Part shown: positions 9,373-17,755 of the stretch, piece by piece
Position numbering within the stretch: the stretch's first letter is position 1
Layout of the letters: each line of letters begins with the position of its first letter
DNA from: Bradyrhizobium cytisi
GTDB taxonomy: Bacteria > Pseudomonadota > Alphaproteobacteria > Rhizobiales > Xanthobacteraceae
Assembly (NCBI RefSeq): GCF_008123515.1
Contig: NZ_VSSR01000022.1
Location: forward strand, 1 to 37,056
Direction: 5' to 3'
DNA: 37,056 bases
Notes under the pieces: generated by a model
Told to the model about the DNA's origin: nothing
The model's input: the letters and a program-made list of their open reading frames with translations, nothing else
Databases searched by the model: none
Translations under genes and position numbers: made by a program

Positions 9373-10349
9373 CCGCGCGTCGCGACGAACAGCGCGAGCG
9401 CAGCAAAGATCGCGGCGATGCCCCATAGCACATAGGCGAACCGACCGCCGCCGCGAACGTCCAGCGTGGCCTCGGCGGGGTTGTCGGGATTGACGTGGAC
9501 CTCCACAGTCGCGCCGTCCTGATAGCGCGACATCAGCTTCTCCAGCAACTTGGTGGAGGCCTGTGGCGTGCCGGCCGCGACCCGCGCGCATTCATTGGTG
9601 TAGCGGACATTCTGGTAGCTGTAGGTATAGGTGACGCGTTTGCCGAACATCTCGACGCCACAGCTTTCGCCCGGCTCGCTCGCCTCGTGATATTCCTCCA
9701 TCTCCGACAGCTTGACGGTGCCCGGCACCACTGGCCAACGCGTCGCCACCGCGGCCTGCCGCCGCACCGCCCAGCCCATCAGAGCGATGACGAGGCCGAA
9801 CGCGCCGAAGCCCACGACCATCCCCGCAAGGTCGGGCCGGCCGATGTGACGCGCGAGCCAGGCATAGCTCTGGTTGAGGCCAAACGCCGAGCCTAAGATG
9901 ATGGCGACGACGATGGCCGAGCCGATGCCGAGACAGCCCCACAGGCCCTTGGGCAGGTCGCGCTCCAGCACCGCCTGATCGGGGTGGCGCGGATTGTAGT
10001 AGACCGTGACGATGCTGCCGGCCGGATATTTCGCGAGCTTCTCGGCGACCTGGAAATTGCCGAGGTCCTCTCCGATCGAGACGCGGTTACCGCTCAGTTT
10101 CCGGCCGCTCAACGAATATTCGTAGGTCACATTGGCGAAGTTGCGGCTCTCCATGCGGTAGCCGTCCTCACGCTCGTCGTCGGACACCCTGACCTCGCGC
10201 ACCTCGGCAACTGACGTGACGACCTTGCCTGACACCTGCGGCCAGCTCCTCGCCTCGCGCGCCTGCCAAGTCTTCACGATGGCGGCAATCAGGATCAGCG
10301 CGAGCGGCGCGAGCAGCATCGCGTAAACCAGCGGAGGCAAATTCGGCAC
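9369..10349 (-). CDS. Membrane protein with two DUF3592 domains
   Basis: The 326-aa protein has an N-terminal membrane segment (LVYAMLLAPLALILIAAIV), a soluble domain with PQVSGKVVTSVAEV and YPAGSIVTVYYNPRHPDQAVL, central membrane helices (about 130-200), a second similar domain (WPVVPGTVKLSEMEEY, YQDGATVEVHVNPDNPAEATL) and a final helix. The repeated Val-Tyr/His-Asn-Pro-x-x-P motif shows that it is an internal duplication of DUF3592. Function is unknown; the two soluble parts probably lie on the same side of the inner membrane. It ends in a CTAG stop overlap with the convergent amidohydrolase gene. Confidence 0.78.
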   Translation of the reverse strand: MPNLPPLVYAMLLAPLALILIAAIVKTWQAREARSWPQVSGKVVTSVAEVREVRVSDDEREDGYRMESRNFANVTYEYSLSGRKLSGNRVSIGEDLGNFQVAEKLAKYPAGSIVTVYYNPRHPDQAVLERDLPKGLWGCLGIGSAIVVAIILGSAFGLNQSYAWLARHIGRPDLAGMVVGFGAFGLVIALMGWAVRRQAAVATRWPVVPGTVKLSEMEEYHEASEPGESCGVEMFGKRVTYTYSYQNVRYTNECARVAAGTPQASTKLLEKLMSRYQDGATVEVHVNPDNPAEATLDVRGGGRFAYVLWGIAAIFAALALFVATRG

Positions 10350-10424
10350 GGCAAAAATCCTTCGTCAGCGGCAATGCTTCCTTGGACGCATCGCCGCCGA
10401 CGAAGGTTCAACCGGGTTGTCAGC

Positions 10425-11045
10425 TCATTTGGCCCTGATCAATGCCAGCCAGATGCCGCCGCCGATCATGAAGCCGCCGGACACGCGGGACACCATGCGG
10501 GTGCGGCGCGCCGAGAAAAAGCCGCGGACCTGTCCGGCAAGCAGCGCGTAAATTCCGTCCGTCAAGCCGGCAAGCACCATGAAGGTGATTCCGAGCACCA
10601 GGACCTGCGACAGGTGATCCTTGCTCATGTCCATGAATTGCGGAATGAACGCCCCGAAGAACACCAGCAGCTTCGGGTTCGACAACGCCACGACAAAGCC
10701 CTGTAAAAGGAAGCCACCGCGAGGGGGTGGCGGCGGCGCACCGCTGTCGACGCCCTCAACCGGAGAGCGGATCAGCTTGATGCCGAGCCAGACCAGATAG
10801 GCCGCGCCCGCAAAGCGCACCCAGTTGAACCAATAGCCCATCGTCGCCATGAGCGTGGTGAGGCCCACCGCAAGTATGCCGATCACGATCAGCAGTCCGA
10901 CCTGCACGCCGAGAATGTTGGTCAGCGCCGCGCGCGTGCCGTGGCGCAGGCCGTTGGCAATGACGAGGGTGACGATCGGGCCCGGCAGCAACGCGAGCGC
11001 GATGCAGGCAGCGATGAAGGCGAGATAGGCTTGCATGGACATCAT
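10425..11045 (-). CDS. LysE/RhtB family amino-acid exporter
   Basis: The sequence MMSMQAYLAFIAACIALALLPGPIVTLVIANGLRHGTRAAL is the classic LysE/RhtB N-terminus with its PGP motif in the first membrane helix. Five to six hydrophobic segments cover the 206 residues, with a proline/glycine-rich loop near residue 100 (SGAPPPPPRGG). These inner-membrane proteins export amino acids such as lysine, homoserine or threonine, driven by the proton gradient. Substrate is not predictable. Three Met codons lie close together at the start (residues 1, 2 and 4); the first is used here. No adjacent LysR-type regulator is present, unlike many lysE loci. Confidence 0.88.
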   Translation of the reverse strand: MMSMQAYLAFIAACIALALLPGPIVTLVIANGLRHGTRAALTNILGVQVGLLIVIGILAVGLTTLMATMGYWFNWVRFAGAAYLVWLGIKLIRSPVEGVDSGAPPPPPRGGFLLQGFVVALSNPKLLVFFGAFIPQFMDMSKDHLSQVLVLGITFMVLAGLTDGIYALLAGQVRGFFSARRTRMVSRVSGGFMIGGGIWLALIRAK

Positions 11046-11092
11046 GATGAAGACTCAAGCTGGGGGCGTTTGCTTGTATTAATGCATGGCAC

Positions 11093-11638
11093 TTACTTCC
11101 CGTCCAGCGCCGCAACCAGCCACGATTTCATCTCCTGCGTCTCCAGCAATGCGAGCGCCGCATGCTGCATCGCGTTGGCGTCGCCCCGCCCCTGCGCCGC
11201 CGCAACGAAGAGATCGCAGCGCCGCGAGACGGCAACGCCAACCGCGGCGTGGCTCGTACCGTCATATATCGCGAGATCATAGCGCCGCGCACGACCGCGC
11301 ATCTCGCCGACATGCACCACCTCGCCCGGCCCGGTCGCGGTAAAGCGCGGAGAGATCAGATCGATATCGGCAACACGATCGACCTCGTCGTCATCGGCGA
11401 CGCCGCTATCGCAATTGCAGAAGCCGCGCTTGGCGCGGATATAGAGCTCAGCGCCGTCACACGCACCGCCCTCGCATCGAAACGCACGGCCCGCAGGCCA
11501 GCCGTCGCGCGGGAACGGCCAGGCGAGTTCCCGCCAATGCGCCGATGTCGGCGCTGGCTGCGGCGCAAGCTGATACGCGCCGACGCCGGACACGCCGAGC
11601 GCGGCAAGGGCAAGTGCGATCGTCGCCGCGCGCCGCAT
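11093..11638 (-). CDS. Small exported protein of unknown function
   Basis: The ATG at 11638 lies two nucleotides after the stop of the LVIVD-repeat gene, so the two form an operon. The first ~22 residues (MRRAATIALALAALGVSGVGA) look like a signal peptide or membrane anchor. The rest contains a Cys cluster (FRCEGGACDGAELY, GFCNCDSGVADDDEVDRV) and a C-terminal helix ending ALLETQEMKSWLVAALDGK. The cysteines suggest disulfides in the periplasm. I do not recognise a family with known function. A longer in-frame reading back to 12097 is only the shadow of the upstream gene. Confidence 0.7.
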   Translation of the reverse strand: MRRAATIALALAALGVSGVGAYQLAPQPAPTSAHWRELAWPFPRDGWPAGRAFRCEGGACDGAELYIRAKRGFCNCDSGVADDDEVDRVADIDLISPRFTATGPGEVVHVGEMRGRARRYDLAIYDGTSHAAVGVAVSRRCDLFVAAAQGRGDANAMQHAALALLETQEMKSWLVAALDGK

Positions 11639-11640
11639 CG

Positions 11641-13086
11641 TCAGTTCTTCGGCAGGCCGGCAGCGGCACGTGCCGGCCCGGTCAGCTCGAGAATGTGCAG
11701 GCCGGTGTTGGCGCGGTCGACGATGTAGATGTAGCCGCGGTCGTCGGTCTCGACATTGTTGGTCTGGATCGCGACCTTGCAGCGCTCGCCGCCTTCGACC
11801 GGAATGCAGCGTTTGTCGGTCGCCTGCGTGATCGCAGGAATGAAATAACCGACTTCCCTGGGATGATAGGGATCGCGGATGTCGAGCGCGCGCACGCCGG
11901 CATTGAAGAAGGCGATGAAGGCCATCTTTTTGTAGTAGACCGGCGCCATGCTCTCGTTCGAGGAATGCGAGCCGAAGCGGCCACCGCGCTGGCAGAACTG
12001 CCCGCTCGCCTCCGGCACGGTGTAGCTCGAGATCATCATCGGCCGCGTTTCGGTGGTGACGTCGGCGAACCACACCATCTGACGCGCCTCGCCGCATTCG
12101 TTCAAAATCGCCTCGTCGACGATCATGACGATGTCGCGGGTCTTGCCGTCCTTGTCCTCGGCGAATTCCGCAACCGGCATGTCGAGCATCGGAAACGTGG
12201 TGTGCGCGCCGTTGAACGCCGACATCGGCAGCCGCGAGATCTCGGGAAGGCGCAGATTGTCCGGCGTCGGCTCCTTCGGCCCGTTCAGAAGCTTCTCGCG
12301 ATCGACGATCTGCAAAATGCCGCCCTTGTTGGTGCCGTAACCGAAATAGACGCGGTTGCCATTCGGCCCGGTCGAGATCGGCCCATGCAGCTCGGTCGGC
12401 ACCGCGCCGGTCGATCCGGGCTCCTGGCCGGGCAGGCCGAAGTCGCGGATTTTTTGCGGATGGGCGGGATCAGAGAGATCATAGATCTGCGTCATGCGCC
12501 GTGTGCGCCAGTCCGGCGCGCCCGAGACGAGATAGGCAATGCCGGTGTCGCATTCCCACCAGCTCTTGTGCGTGTCCTTCAAGCCGCCGATGCGCGTGAT
12601 CAGCGCGGGATTGGCGGGATCGGCAACGTTCCAGATCTCATGCGCCTCGCTGCCGAAGGTGCGCAGCATGTAGACCGCGTTCGGATCTCCCTTCGGCAAG
12701 CTCTTGCCGTCGCAGACCCGCACCATCTGCGCGCCGCCGGATTCATACTTGCCCTCCTGCCCAGGCAAATGCCTGAGATATTTGGGATGCGCGGGATCGG
12801 TGACATCGACGATCGAGGTGCCGTTCGGCTCCGCCTGGCCCGTCATCGGATTGACGGGCGCCGGCACGTCGTCAGTGCCGCCGTGGTGTCCGATATAGGC
12901 GATCCAGCGGTCGCCCTGGTGATGGATGGTCGGCTGATAGGCGCTGCGTGCCTGCAAATCATTGGCACCCACCAGCTTCATGTTGGACGCCTCGGGCGGC
13001 GCACCGATGGTCTGCTTCTGGGCGTGAACAAACGTGCTGCCGGCGAAAAGGACGAGGGCGGCAGCAGTCAAGACGCAACGGAACAT
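11641..13086 (-). CDS. Exported LVIVD-repeat (beta-propeller) protein
   Basis: The ATG at 13086 has a good GGAGG ribosome site and begins a signal peptide (MFRCVLTAAALVLFAGSTFVHA). The mature part repeats short units of the form SIVDVTDPAHPKYLRHL, EIWNVADPANPALITRI, QIYDLSDPAHPQKIRDF and ALDIRDPYHPREVGYF. These are LVIVD repeats, which fold into a propeller-like structure. The 481-aa product is probably periplasmic or surface-exposed; a scaffold or binding role is likely and no catalytic motif is evident. It is translated together with the small exported protein downstream (2-nt gap). Confidence 0.83.
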   Translation of the reverse strand: MFRCVLTAAALVLFAGSTFVHAQKQTIGAPPEASNMKLVGANDLQARSAYQPTIHHQGDRWIAYIGHHGGTDDVPAPVNPMTGQAEPNGTSIVDVTDPAHPKYLRHLPGQEGKYESGGAQMVRVCDGKSLPKGDPNAVYMLRTFGSEAHEIWNVADPANPALITRIGGLKDTHKSWWECDTGIAYLVSGAPDWRTRRMTQIYDLSDPAHPQKIRDFGLPGQEPGSTGAVPTELHGPISTGPNGNRVYFGYGTNKGGILQIVDREKLLNGPKEPTPDNLRLPEISRLPMSAFNGAHTTFPMLDMPVAEFAEDKDGKTRDIVMIVDEAILNECGEARQMVWFADVTTETRPMMISSYTVPEASGQFCQRGGRFGSHSSNESMAPVYYKKMAFIAFFNAGVRALDIRDPYHPREVGYFIPAITQATDKRCIPVEGGERCKVAIQTNNVETDDRGYIYIVDRANTGLHILELTGPARAAAGLPKN

Positions 13087-13196
13087 CAAAGTCCTCCCGG
13101 AACCAATCTGCGCTGGCTGGGATTCAAGGCTAGCACACCCAATTGCGGGCGCCAAAGACACCATCGTTGACGCGTCGCCCCGGAATGACGGAGCTC

Positions 13197-13226
13197 TTGA
13201 CATGCAACCATTTGGTTGCCTATTAT
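13197..13226 (+). promoter_or_regulatory. Promoter and operator of the ArsR-SRPBCC operon
   Basis: A consensus -35 box TTGACA (13197-13202), 18-nt spacer and -10 box TATTAT (13221-13226) form a strong promoter. The spacer is almost filled by the palindrome GCAACCA-TT-TGGTTGC (13204-13219), a likely ArsR operator. The predicted transcription start at about 13233 coincides with the ATG at 13234, implying a leaderless mRNA. Confidence 0.72.
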
Positions 13227-13233
13227 TGTCGCC

Positions 13234-13548
13234 ATGGATGAGGTCTTCAAAGCGCTCGCCGATGCGTCACGACGGTCGCTGCTGGACAGGCTTCACGCCA
13301 GGAACGGCCAGACCTTGAACGAGCTTTGCGAAGGCCTGGAGATGACGCGCCAGGCGGTGACAAAGCATCTTGTAATTCTGGAAGAAGCCAACCTAGTCAC
13401 GACCATCAGGCATGGACGCGAGAAGCTGCACTATCTCAACCCGGTGCCGATCCACCAGATCGGCGAACGCTGGATCAGGAAATTCGAGCGCGGCAAGCTC
13501 GCCGCGCTCAGCGAGTTGAAACGTCAGTTGGAGAAGCGCGATGAGTAA
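13234..13548 (+). CDS. ArsR-family HTH repressor
   Basis: This 104-aa protein has a winged helix-turn-helix: MDEVFKALADASRRSLLDRL, recognition region GLEMTRQAVTKHLVILEEANLV, wing TIRHGREKLHYLNP. It belongs to the metal-independent ArsR subgroup found next to SRPBCC/AHSA1 genes. No metal-binding cysteines are present. It probably represses its own operon through the palindrome between the -35 and -10 boxes. The ATG at 13234 is chosen over an upstream GTG at 13216, which would lie inside the operator. It overlaps the next gene by 8 nt. Confidence 0.9.
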   Translation: MDEVFKALADASRRSLLDRLHARNGQTLNELCEGLEMTRQAVTKHLVILEEANLVTTIRHGREKLHYLNPVPIHQIGERWIRKFERGKLAALSELKRQLEKRDE

Positions 13549-14011
13549 GCCCCAATTCGTCTACGTGACCTATATCGAAACCACGCCGGAGAAGTTGTGG
13601 GAGGCGCTGACGTCGAGCGAGTTCACCAGGCAATACTGGTTCGGCGCCGAGGTACGGTCGGACTGGAAGGTCGGCTCGCCTTTCGCGCTTCTGCTGGACG
13701 GCGAAATCACCGATTCCGGCGAGATTTTGGAGGCCGATGCGCCGCGACGGCTGTCTTACAGCTTCAAGCACCAGAAGTTCGAAGAGCTGCGCGGCGAACC
13801 GGTTACGCGGGTGCTGTTTACGCTCGAGCCCTTCGATTCAGTCACGCGGCTGACGGTGCTGCATGACGGCTTCATCGAGGGCGGCAAATATCTCGGTGCT
13901 GTCTCCAGCGGCTGGCCCGCGATCCTGTCCCAGCTCAAGACCTTGCTGGAGACCGGCAAGCTGCTCAACGTCACGCGCGCGGCGCTCAACAAGGGATTCG
14001 ACCCAAAATGA
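13541..14011 (+). CDS. SRPBCC (AHSA1-like) domain protein, first copy
   Basis: The protein has the START/SRPBCC helix-grip fold of the AHSA1 (Aha1 C-terminal) family: IETTPEKLWEALTSSEFTRQYWFGAEV at the start, GEILEADAPRRLSYSF in the middle and SSGWPAILSQLKTLLETG at the end. These proteins bind hydrophobic ligands in a deep cavity; the ligand is unknown. At 156 aa it is a single-domain protein. It is clearly paralogous to the next gene and translationally coupled to both neighbours (8-nt overlap before it, ATGA overlap after it). Confidence 0.88.
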   Translation: MSKPQFVYVTYIETTPEKLWEALTSSEFTRQYWFGAEVRSDWKVGSPFALLLDGEITDSGEILEADAPRRLSYSFKHQKFEELRGEPVTRVLFTLEPFDSVTRLTVLHDGFIEGGKYLGAVSSGWPAILSQLKTLLETGKLLNVTRAALNKGFDPK

Positions 14012-14520
14012 ATCTCGATCAGTTCAAGCCGCTGACGGTCTACACCATCTACATCGCCTCCACGCCGGAGAAGGTGTGGGAGGCGCTGACCTCGGCCGAG
14101 TTCAGCCGGCAGTACTTCTTCGGCAATGCCGTGGAGGTCGAGCCACAGCTCGGCGGGGCGTTCATCGTGCGCACGCCCGACGGCGCCCTGCACATCAGCG
14201 GCGAGGTGCTCGCATATGACCCGCCGAGAAAACTCTCGGTCACGTTCAACGTGAACTGGCCCGATCTGATCGAGAAGCTCGGGCCAACCCTCGTCACCTA
14301 CGACATCGAAGAGGTCGGTGACGCGGTGCGGCTCACCATGAGCGAGGGCCATGATCGGCCGCTCAGCGACGACATTCTTGCTGGTGGCCGCTCGGGCTGG
14401 CCCGCGATCCTGTCCAGCCTCAAGAGCATGCTCGAGACCGGCACGCCGCTCGTGGTCAAGATGGGGCCGCCGCAACGGATGCTGGATGCGTTGAAGGCGA
14501 TGGGGATCAAGACGCCGTAG
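14008..14520 (+). CDS. SRPBCC (AHSA1-like) domain protein, second copy
   Basis: The 170-aa protein repeats the layout of its upstream paralogue: YIASTPEKVWEALTSAEFSRQYFFGNAVEV, GEVLAYDPPRKLSVTF, SGWPAILSSLKSMLETGTP. Conservation between the two is strong in the first 30 residues and the C-terminal helix and weaker in the ligand-facing middle, suggesting different ligands. Its ATG lies in the ATGA overlap with the previous stop. It is the last gene of the ArsR operon, and a GC hairpin follows at 14586-14603. Confidence 0.88.
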   Translation: MNLDQFKPLTVYTIYIASTPEKVWEALTSAEFSRQYFFGNAVEVEPQLGGAFIVRTPDGALHISGEVLAYDPPRKLSVTFNVNWPDLIEKLGPTLVTYDIEEVGDAVRLTMSEGHDRPLSDDILAGGRSGWPAILSSLKSMLETGTPLVVKMGPPQRMLDALKAMGIKTP

Positions 14521-14585
14521 GAGATGTTTGGCGACGACTCGCGGTTTGCCAGTCGAGCGTGACAACTTCTCCCTGGGGATATGGG

Positions 14586-14603
14586 CCCCCGCCTTCGCGG
14601 GGG
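14586..14603. terminator. GC-rich hairpin between convergent genes
   Basis: CCCCCGC and GCGGGGG arms with a CTTC loop form a very stable stem between the second SRPBCC gene and the convergent epoxide hydrolase gene. No T-run follows. The same core (CCCGCCTTCGCGGG) recurs at about 32499-32512, so it may also be a repeat-element part. Confidence 0.45.
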
Positions 14604-14613
14604 TCAGCATGGC

Positions 14614-15753
14614 TCAGCGCACCGTCGCAAAGAATTTTCTGACATCGCGCACGAACAGCTCCGGCTGCTCGAACGCAGCGAAATGCCCGCCCTTCTCCAT
14701 CTCGCTCCAATGCGTGATGTCTGGAAAGTTCGGCTCCATCCAACGCCGCACCGGCGTGATGATCTCCTTGGGAAACACCGCCACACCGGTCGGCACGGTC
14801 ACTTTGGGCGTCGTCTGGCGCTTGCCAAAGCTCTCCCAATAGAGCCGTGCGGACGACGTCGCCGTCTCGGTCGTCCAATAGAGCATGACGTTGTCGAGCA
14901 GCTCGTCCTTGTCAAAAATGTTTTCGGGGTGGCCGTCGCAATCAGTCCAGGCCCAGAATTTTTCCAGGATCCAGGCCGCCTGCCCGCTCGGCGAGTCCGT
15001 CAGGCCGTAGCCGAGCGTCTGCGGTCGCGTCGATTGCTGCTTGGAATAGCCGGAATCGAGATCGACATAGTGCTTGAGCCCCGCAAGCGCACGCTTCTCT
15101 TCCGCCGTCGGCTCGCCCTCGACCTTCGGCGCCGCGTTGAAGGCGAGCGTGATGTGGATGCCGGCGCAATGCTCCGCGTCCTGCCCGCCGAGCGAGGTCG
15201 TGACCGCCGAGCCCCAGTCGCCGCCTTGCGCGCCGTAACGCGTGTAACCCAACCGGTCCATCAACTTGGCCCAGGTCGCGGCGATGCGGTCGACACCCCA
15301 GCCGGTGGTGGTCGGCTTGCCCGAGAAGCCAAAGCCCGGCAGCGACGGGCAGATCACGTGAAATGCATCGGCAGGATTGCCGCCATGCGCGACCGGATCG
15401 ACCAGCGGCGCGATCACCTTCTGAAATTCGACGATCGAGCCGGGCCAGCCATGGGTGATGATCAGCGGCAGCGCGGCCGGCTCTTTCGAGCGCACATGCA
15501 GGAAGTGGATGTCGAGCCCGTCGATCTCGGTGGTGAACTGATCGAAGCGGTTGAGTTTTGCTTCACGCGCGCGCCAATCATAACCGTTCGCCCAGTAGGA
15601 GCAGATCTCCTGGATCCAATGCAACGGCGCGCCCTGGCTCCAGTCATCGACCAGCTCCGCCTCCGGCCAGCGCGTGCGGGCAAGGCGCGATTTGAGATCA
15701 GTGAGGACGTCGTCGCTGATGGCGATGCGGAACGGTTTGATCGCGGCGATCAT
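14614..15753 (-). CDS. Epoxide hydrolase (EHN domain, alpha/beta hydrolase)
   Basis: Residues 1-110 form the epoxide hydrolase N-terminal domain (KPFRIAISDDVLTDLKSRLARTRWP). The alpha/beta hydrolase core has the oxyanion motif HGWPGS (101-106), the nucleophile Asp179 in GGDWGS, and the C-terminal His in GGHFAAFEQPE (near 357). This is the microsomal or juvenile-hormone epoxide hydrolase type, which opens epoxides to diols with water. The 379-aa length is normal and no signal peptide or anchor is seen. Substrate is unknown. It stands alone, with a palindromic repeat just upstream. Confidence 0.9.
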   Translation of the reverse strand: MIAAIKPFRIAISDDVLTDLKSRLARTRWPEAELVDDWSQGAPLHWIQEICSYWANGYDWRAREAKLNRFDQFTTEIDGLDIHFLHVRSKEPAALPLIITHGWPGSIVEFQKVIAPLVDPVAHGGNPADAFHVICPSLPGFGFSGKPTTTGWGVDRIAATWAKLMDRLGYTRYGAQGGDWGSAVTTSLGGQDAEHCAGIHITLAFNAAPKVEGEPTAEEKRALAGLKHYVDLDSGYSKQQSTRPQTLGYGLTDSPSGQAAWILEKFWAWTDCDGHPENIFDKDELLDNVMLYWTTETATSSARLYWESFGKRQTTPKVTVPTGVAVFPKEIITPVRRWMEPNFPDITHWSEMEKGGHFAAFEQPELFVRDVRKFFATVR

Positions 15754-15767
15754 CGGTTGCCTCCCTT

Positions 15768-15872
15768 GTCATTCCGGGGCGCGCCTCTTGGCGCGAGCCC
15801 GGAATCCATTGATCAACGGAATCGGCGGCCCGATGGATTCCGGGCTCGCGCATACGCGCGCCCCGGAATGAC
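15768..15872. repeat. Palindromic intergenic repeat (GTCATTCCGGGGC family)
   Basis: A 105-bp element with arms GTCATTCCGGGGCGCGC and GCGCGCCCCGGAATGAC, plus inner arms GCGAGCCCGGAATCCAT and ATGGATTCCGGGCTCGC. It fills the gap between the epoxide hydrolase start and the end of the YqeY gene. A fragment (CGCCCCGGAATGACGG) recurs near 13176-13191. Confidence 0.8.
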
Positions 15873-15876
15873 GGTC

Positions 15877-16332
15877 TCAGCCCGTCAGCGCCGCCTTCAC
15901 CAGGCCGCTGGCCTTGCCGAAATCCATTTGCCCGGCGTACTTCGCCCGCAACGCCGCGATCACCTTGCCCATGTCCTTCATGCCGGCGGCACCGGTCTCG
16001 GTGATGGCGTCCGCGATCACCTTCTTCACCTCGTCATCCGACATCTGCTTCGGCAAGTAGGCCGAGATCACCGCGATCTCCTCGCGCTCCTGTGCGGCGA
16101 GCTCGGCGCGGCCGCCCTTGTCGTAGAGCTCGACCGATTCCTGGCGCTGCTTGATCATCTTCTGGAAGACGCCGAGCAGGTCGGCATCCGACAGCGGCGG
16201 CTTGCCGTGCCCGCGCGCCTCGATGTCGGCGTTCTTGATGGTCGAGTTGACCATGCGCAGCGTGGAGAGCTTGCGCTCGTCCTTGGCCTTCATGGCCTCC
16301 TTGACTGCATTGTTGATATCGTCGCGCAGCAT
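15877..16332 (-). CDS. GatB/YqeY domain-containing protein
   Basis: The 151-aa protein MLRDDINNAVKEAMKAKDERKLSTLRM... matches the stand-alone YqeY family, related to the C-terminal tRNA-binding tail domain of GatB amidotransferase. The C-terminal half (SDDEVKKVIADAI, MKDMGKVIAALRAKYAG, KASGLVKAALTG) is the compact helical YqeY domain. A tRNA-related role is likely but unproven. The start at 16332 matches the usual family N-terminus; the frame remains open further upstream to 16440 without homology. It is divergent from carA, an arrangement I recall from other alphaproteobacteria. Confidence 0.88.
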   Translation of the reverse strand: MLRDDINNAVKEAMKAKDERKLSTLRMVNSTIKNADIEARGHGKPPLSDADLLGVFQKMIKQRQESVELYDKGGRAELAAQEREEIAVISAYLPKQMSDDEVKKVIADAITETGAAGMKDMGKVIAALRAKYAGQMDFGKASGLVKAALTG

Positions 16333-16520
16333 GATCGTGATCCCTTCAATCCGTTGCGCCTGATCTAGGCCGTTTGCGGGAAAGAGGCCATACCGGGCCC
16401 ACGGTTCATTGTTCCCGAACCGGCTGCCGAAACTGCGCAAAAATTACCCGTTCCAGCTTTGAGTACCTGAGGGGACCTGTCAAATATGCAAAAACGCATG
16501 TGAATCCGCCGTTTCCCGCT

Positions 16521-16548
16521 TTGACGCGCGCGCGCGGGGGGCTTATGA
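16521..16548 (+). promoter_or_regulatory. Candidate carA promoter
   Basis: TTGACG (16521-16526), a 16-nt GC-only spacer and TTATGA (16543-16548) would start transcription at about 16555, three nucleotides before the carA ATG. No Shine-Dalgarno sequence lies at normal spacing, which fits a near-leaderless transcript. The -10 box is only moderate. Confidence 0.4.
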
Positions 16549-16557
16549 AGCGGGCTC

Positions 16558-17748
16558 ATGACACAACATGAAAACGATACCGCCTGGCCGGACCATAAAC
16601 CGACCGCGCTCCTTGTGCTCGCCGATGGCACGGTGCTCGAAGGCTTTGGTCTCGGCGCCGAAGGCCACGCCGTCGGTGAGGTCTGCTTCAACACCGCGAT
16701 GACCGGCTATGAAGAGATCCTCACCGATCCCTCCTATGCCGGCCAGCTCATCACCTTCACCTTCCCGCATATCGGCAACGTCGGTACCAACGAGGAAGAC
16801 ATCGAGACGGTGAACATGGCCGCGACGCCCGGCGCGCGCGGCGTGATCCTGCGCACCGCGATCACCGACCCCTCGAATTACCGCGCCACCAAGCATCTCG
16901 ACCAGTGGCTGAAGGCGCGCGGCATCATCGGCCTTTCCGGCATCGACACCCGCGCGTTGACTGCGCTGATCCGCAGCAAGGGCATGCCTAACGCCGTGAT
17001 CGCACATGCCAGGAACGGCGAGTTCGATTTGCATGGGCTGAAGGAAGAAGCGCGCGAATGGCCCGGCCTCGAGGGCATGGACCTCGTGCCGATGGTCACC
17101 TCCGGCCAGCGCTTCACCTGGGACGAGACGCCCTGGCTGTGGGACAAGGGTTTTGGCCGCCAGGACAAGCCCGAGTTCAACGTCGTCGCCATCGACTACG
17201 GCATCAAACGCAACATTTTGCGCCTGCTCGCCGGCGTCGGCTGCAAGGTGACGGTGGTACCGGCAACGACTTCATCTGAAGACATTCTGGCGATGAAGCC
17301 GGACGGCGTGTTCCTGTCGAATGGTCCGGGTGATCCAGCCGCGACCGGCAAATACGCCGTGCCTGTGATCCAGGACGTGATCAAGTCGGGCACGCCGACC
17401 TTCGGAATCTGCCTCGGCCACCAGATGCTCGGCCTCGCCGTCGGCGCGAAGACCAGGAAGATGCATCAGGGCCATCACGGCGCCAATCATCCCGTGAAGG
17501 ACGAGACCACCGGCAAGGTCGAGATCACCTCGATGAACCACGGTTTTGCGGTGGACGAGAACACGCTGCCGAAGGGTGCAACGCAGACCCACATCTCGCT
17601 GTTCGACGGATCCAATTGCGGCATCCAGCTCGACGGCAGGCCGGTGTTCTCGGTGCAGTACCATCCCGAGGCTTCGCCGGGTCCGCGCGACTCGCACTAC
17701 CTCTTCCAGCGCTTTGCCGATCTGATGCGGCAGAAGAAGAGCGCGTAG
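16558..17748 (+). CDS. carA: Carbamoyl-phosphate synthase small chain (glutaminase)
   Basis: CarA hydrolyses glutamine and channels ammonia to CarB for carbamoyl phosphate, the precursor of arginine and pyrimidines. The N-terminal CarA domain includes EVCFNTAMTGYEEILTDPSYAGQ. The class I glutamine amidotransferase domain has the nucleophile Cys285 in FGICLGHQM and His369/Glu371 in QYHPEAS, with the same Cys-His (84) and Cys-Glu (86) spacing as E. coli CarA. Length 396 aa is typical. The ATG at 16558 starts MTQHENDTAWPDHKPTALLVLADGTV. Six genes or RNA loci lie between it and carB, so the subunits are not in one operon. Confidence 0.97.
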   Translation: MTQHENDTAWPDHKPTALLVLADGTVLEGFGLGAEGHAVGEVCFNTAMTGYEEILTDPSYAGQLITFTFPHIGNVGTNEEDIETVNMAATPGARGVILRTAITDPSNYRATKHLDQWLKARGIIGLSGIDTRALTALIRSKGMPNAVIAHARNGEFDLHGLKEEAREWPGLEGMDLVPMVTSGQRFTWDETPWLWDKGFGRQDKPEFNVVAIDYGIKRNILRLLAGVGCKVTVVPATTSSEDILAMKPDGVFLSNGPGDPAATGKYAVPVIQDVIKSGTPTFGICLGHQMLGLAVGAKTRKMHQGHHGANHPVKDETTGKVEITSMNHGFAVDENTLPKGATQTHISLFDGSNCGIQLDGRPVFSVQYHPEASPGPRDSHYLFQRFADLMRQKKSA

Positions 17749-17755
17749 GCGCGCT

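Noticed and set aside
11545..13170. 541-codon plus-strand open frame over the LVIVD-repeat gene
   Set aside because: It mirrors the real minus-strand gene, which has a signal peptide, repeats and ribosome site.
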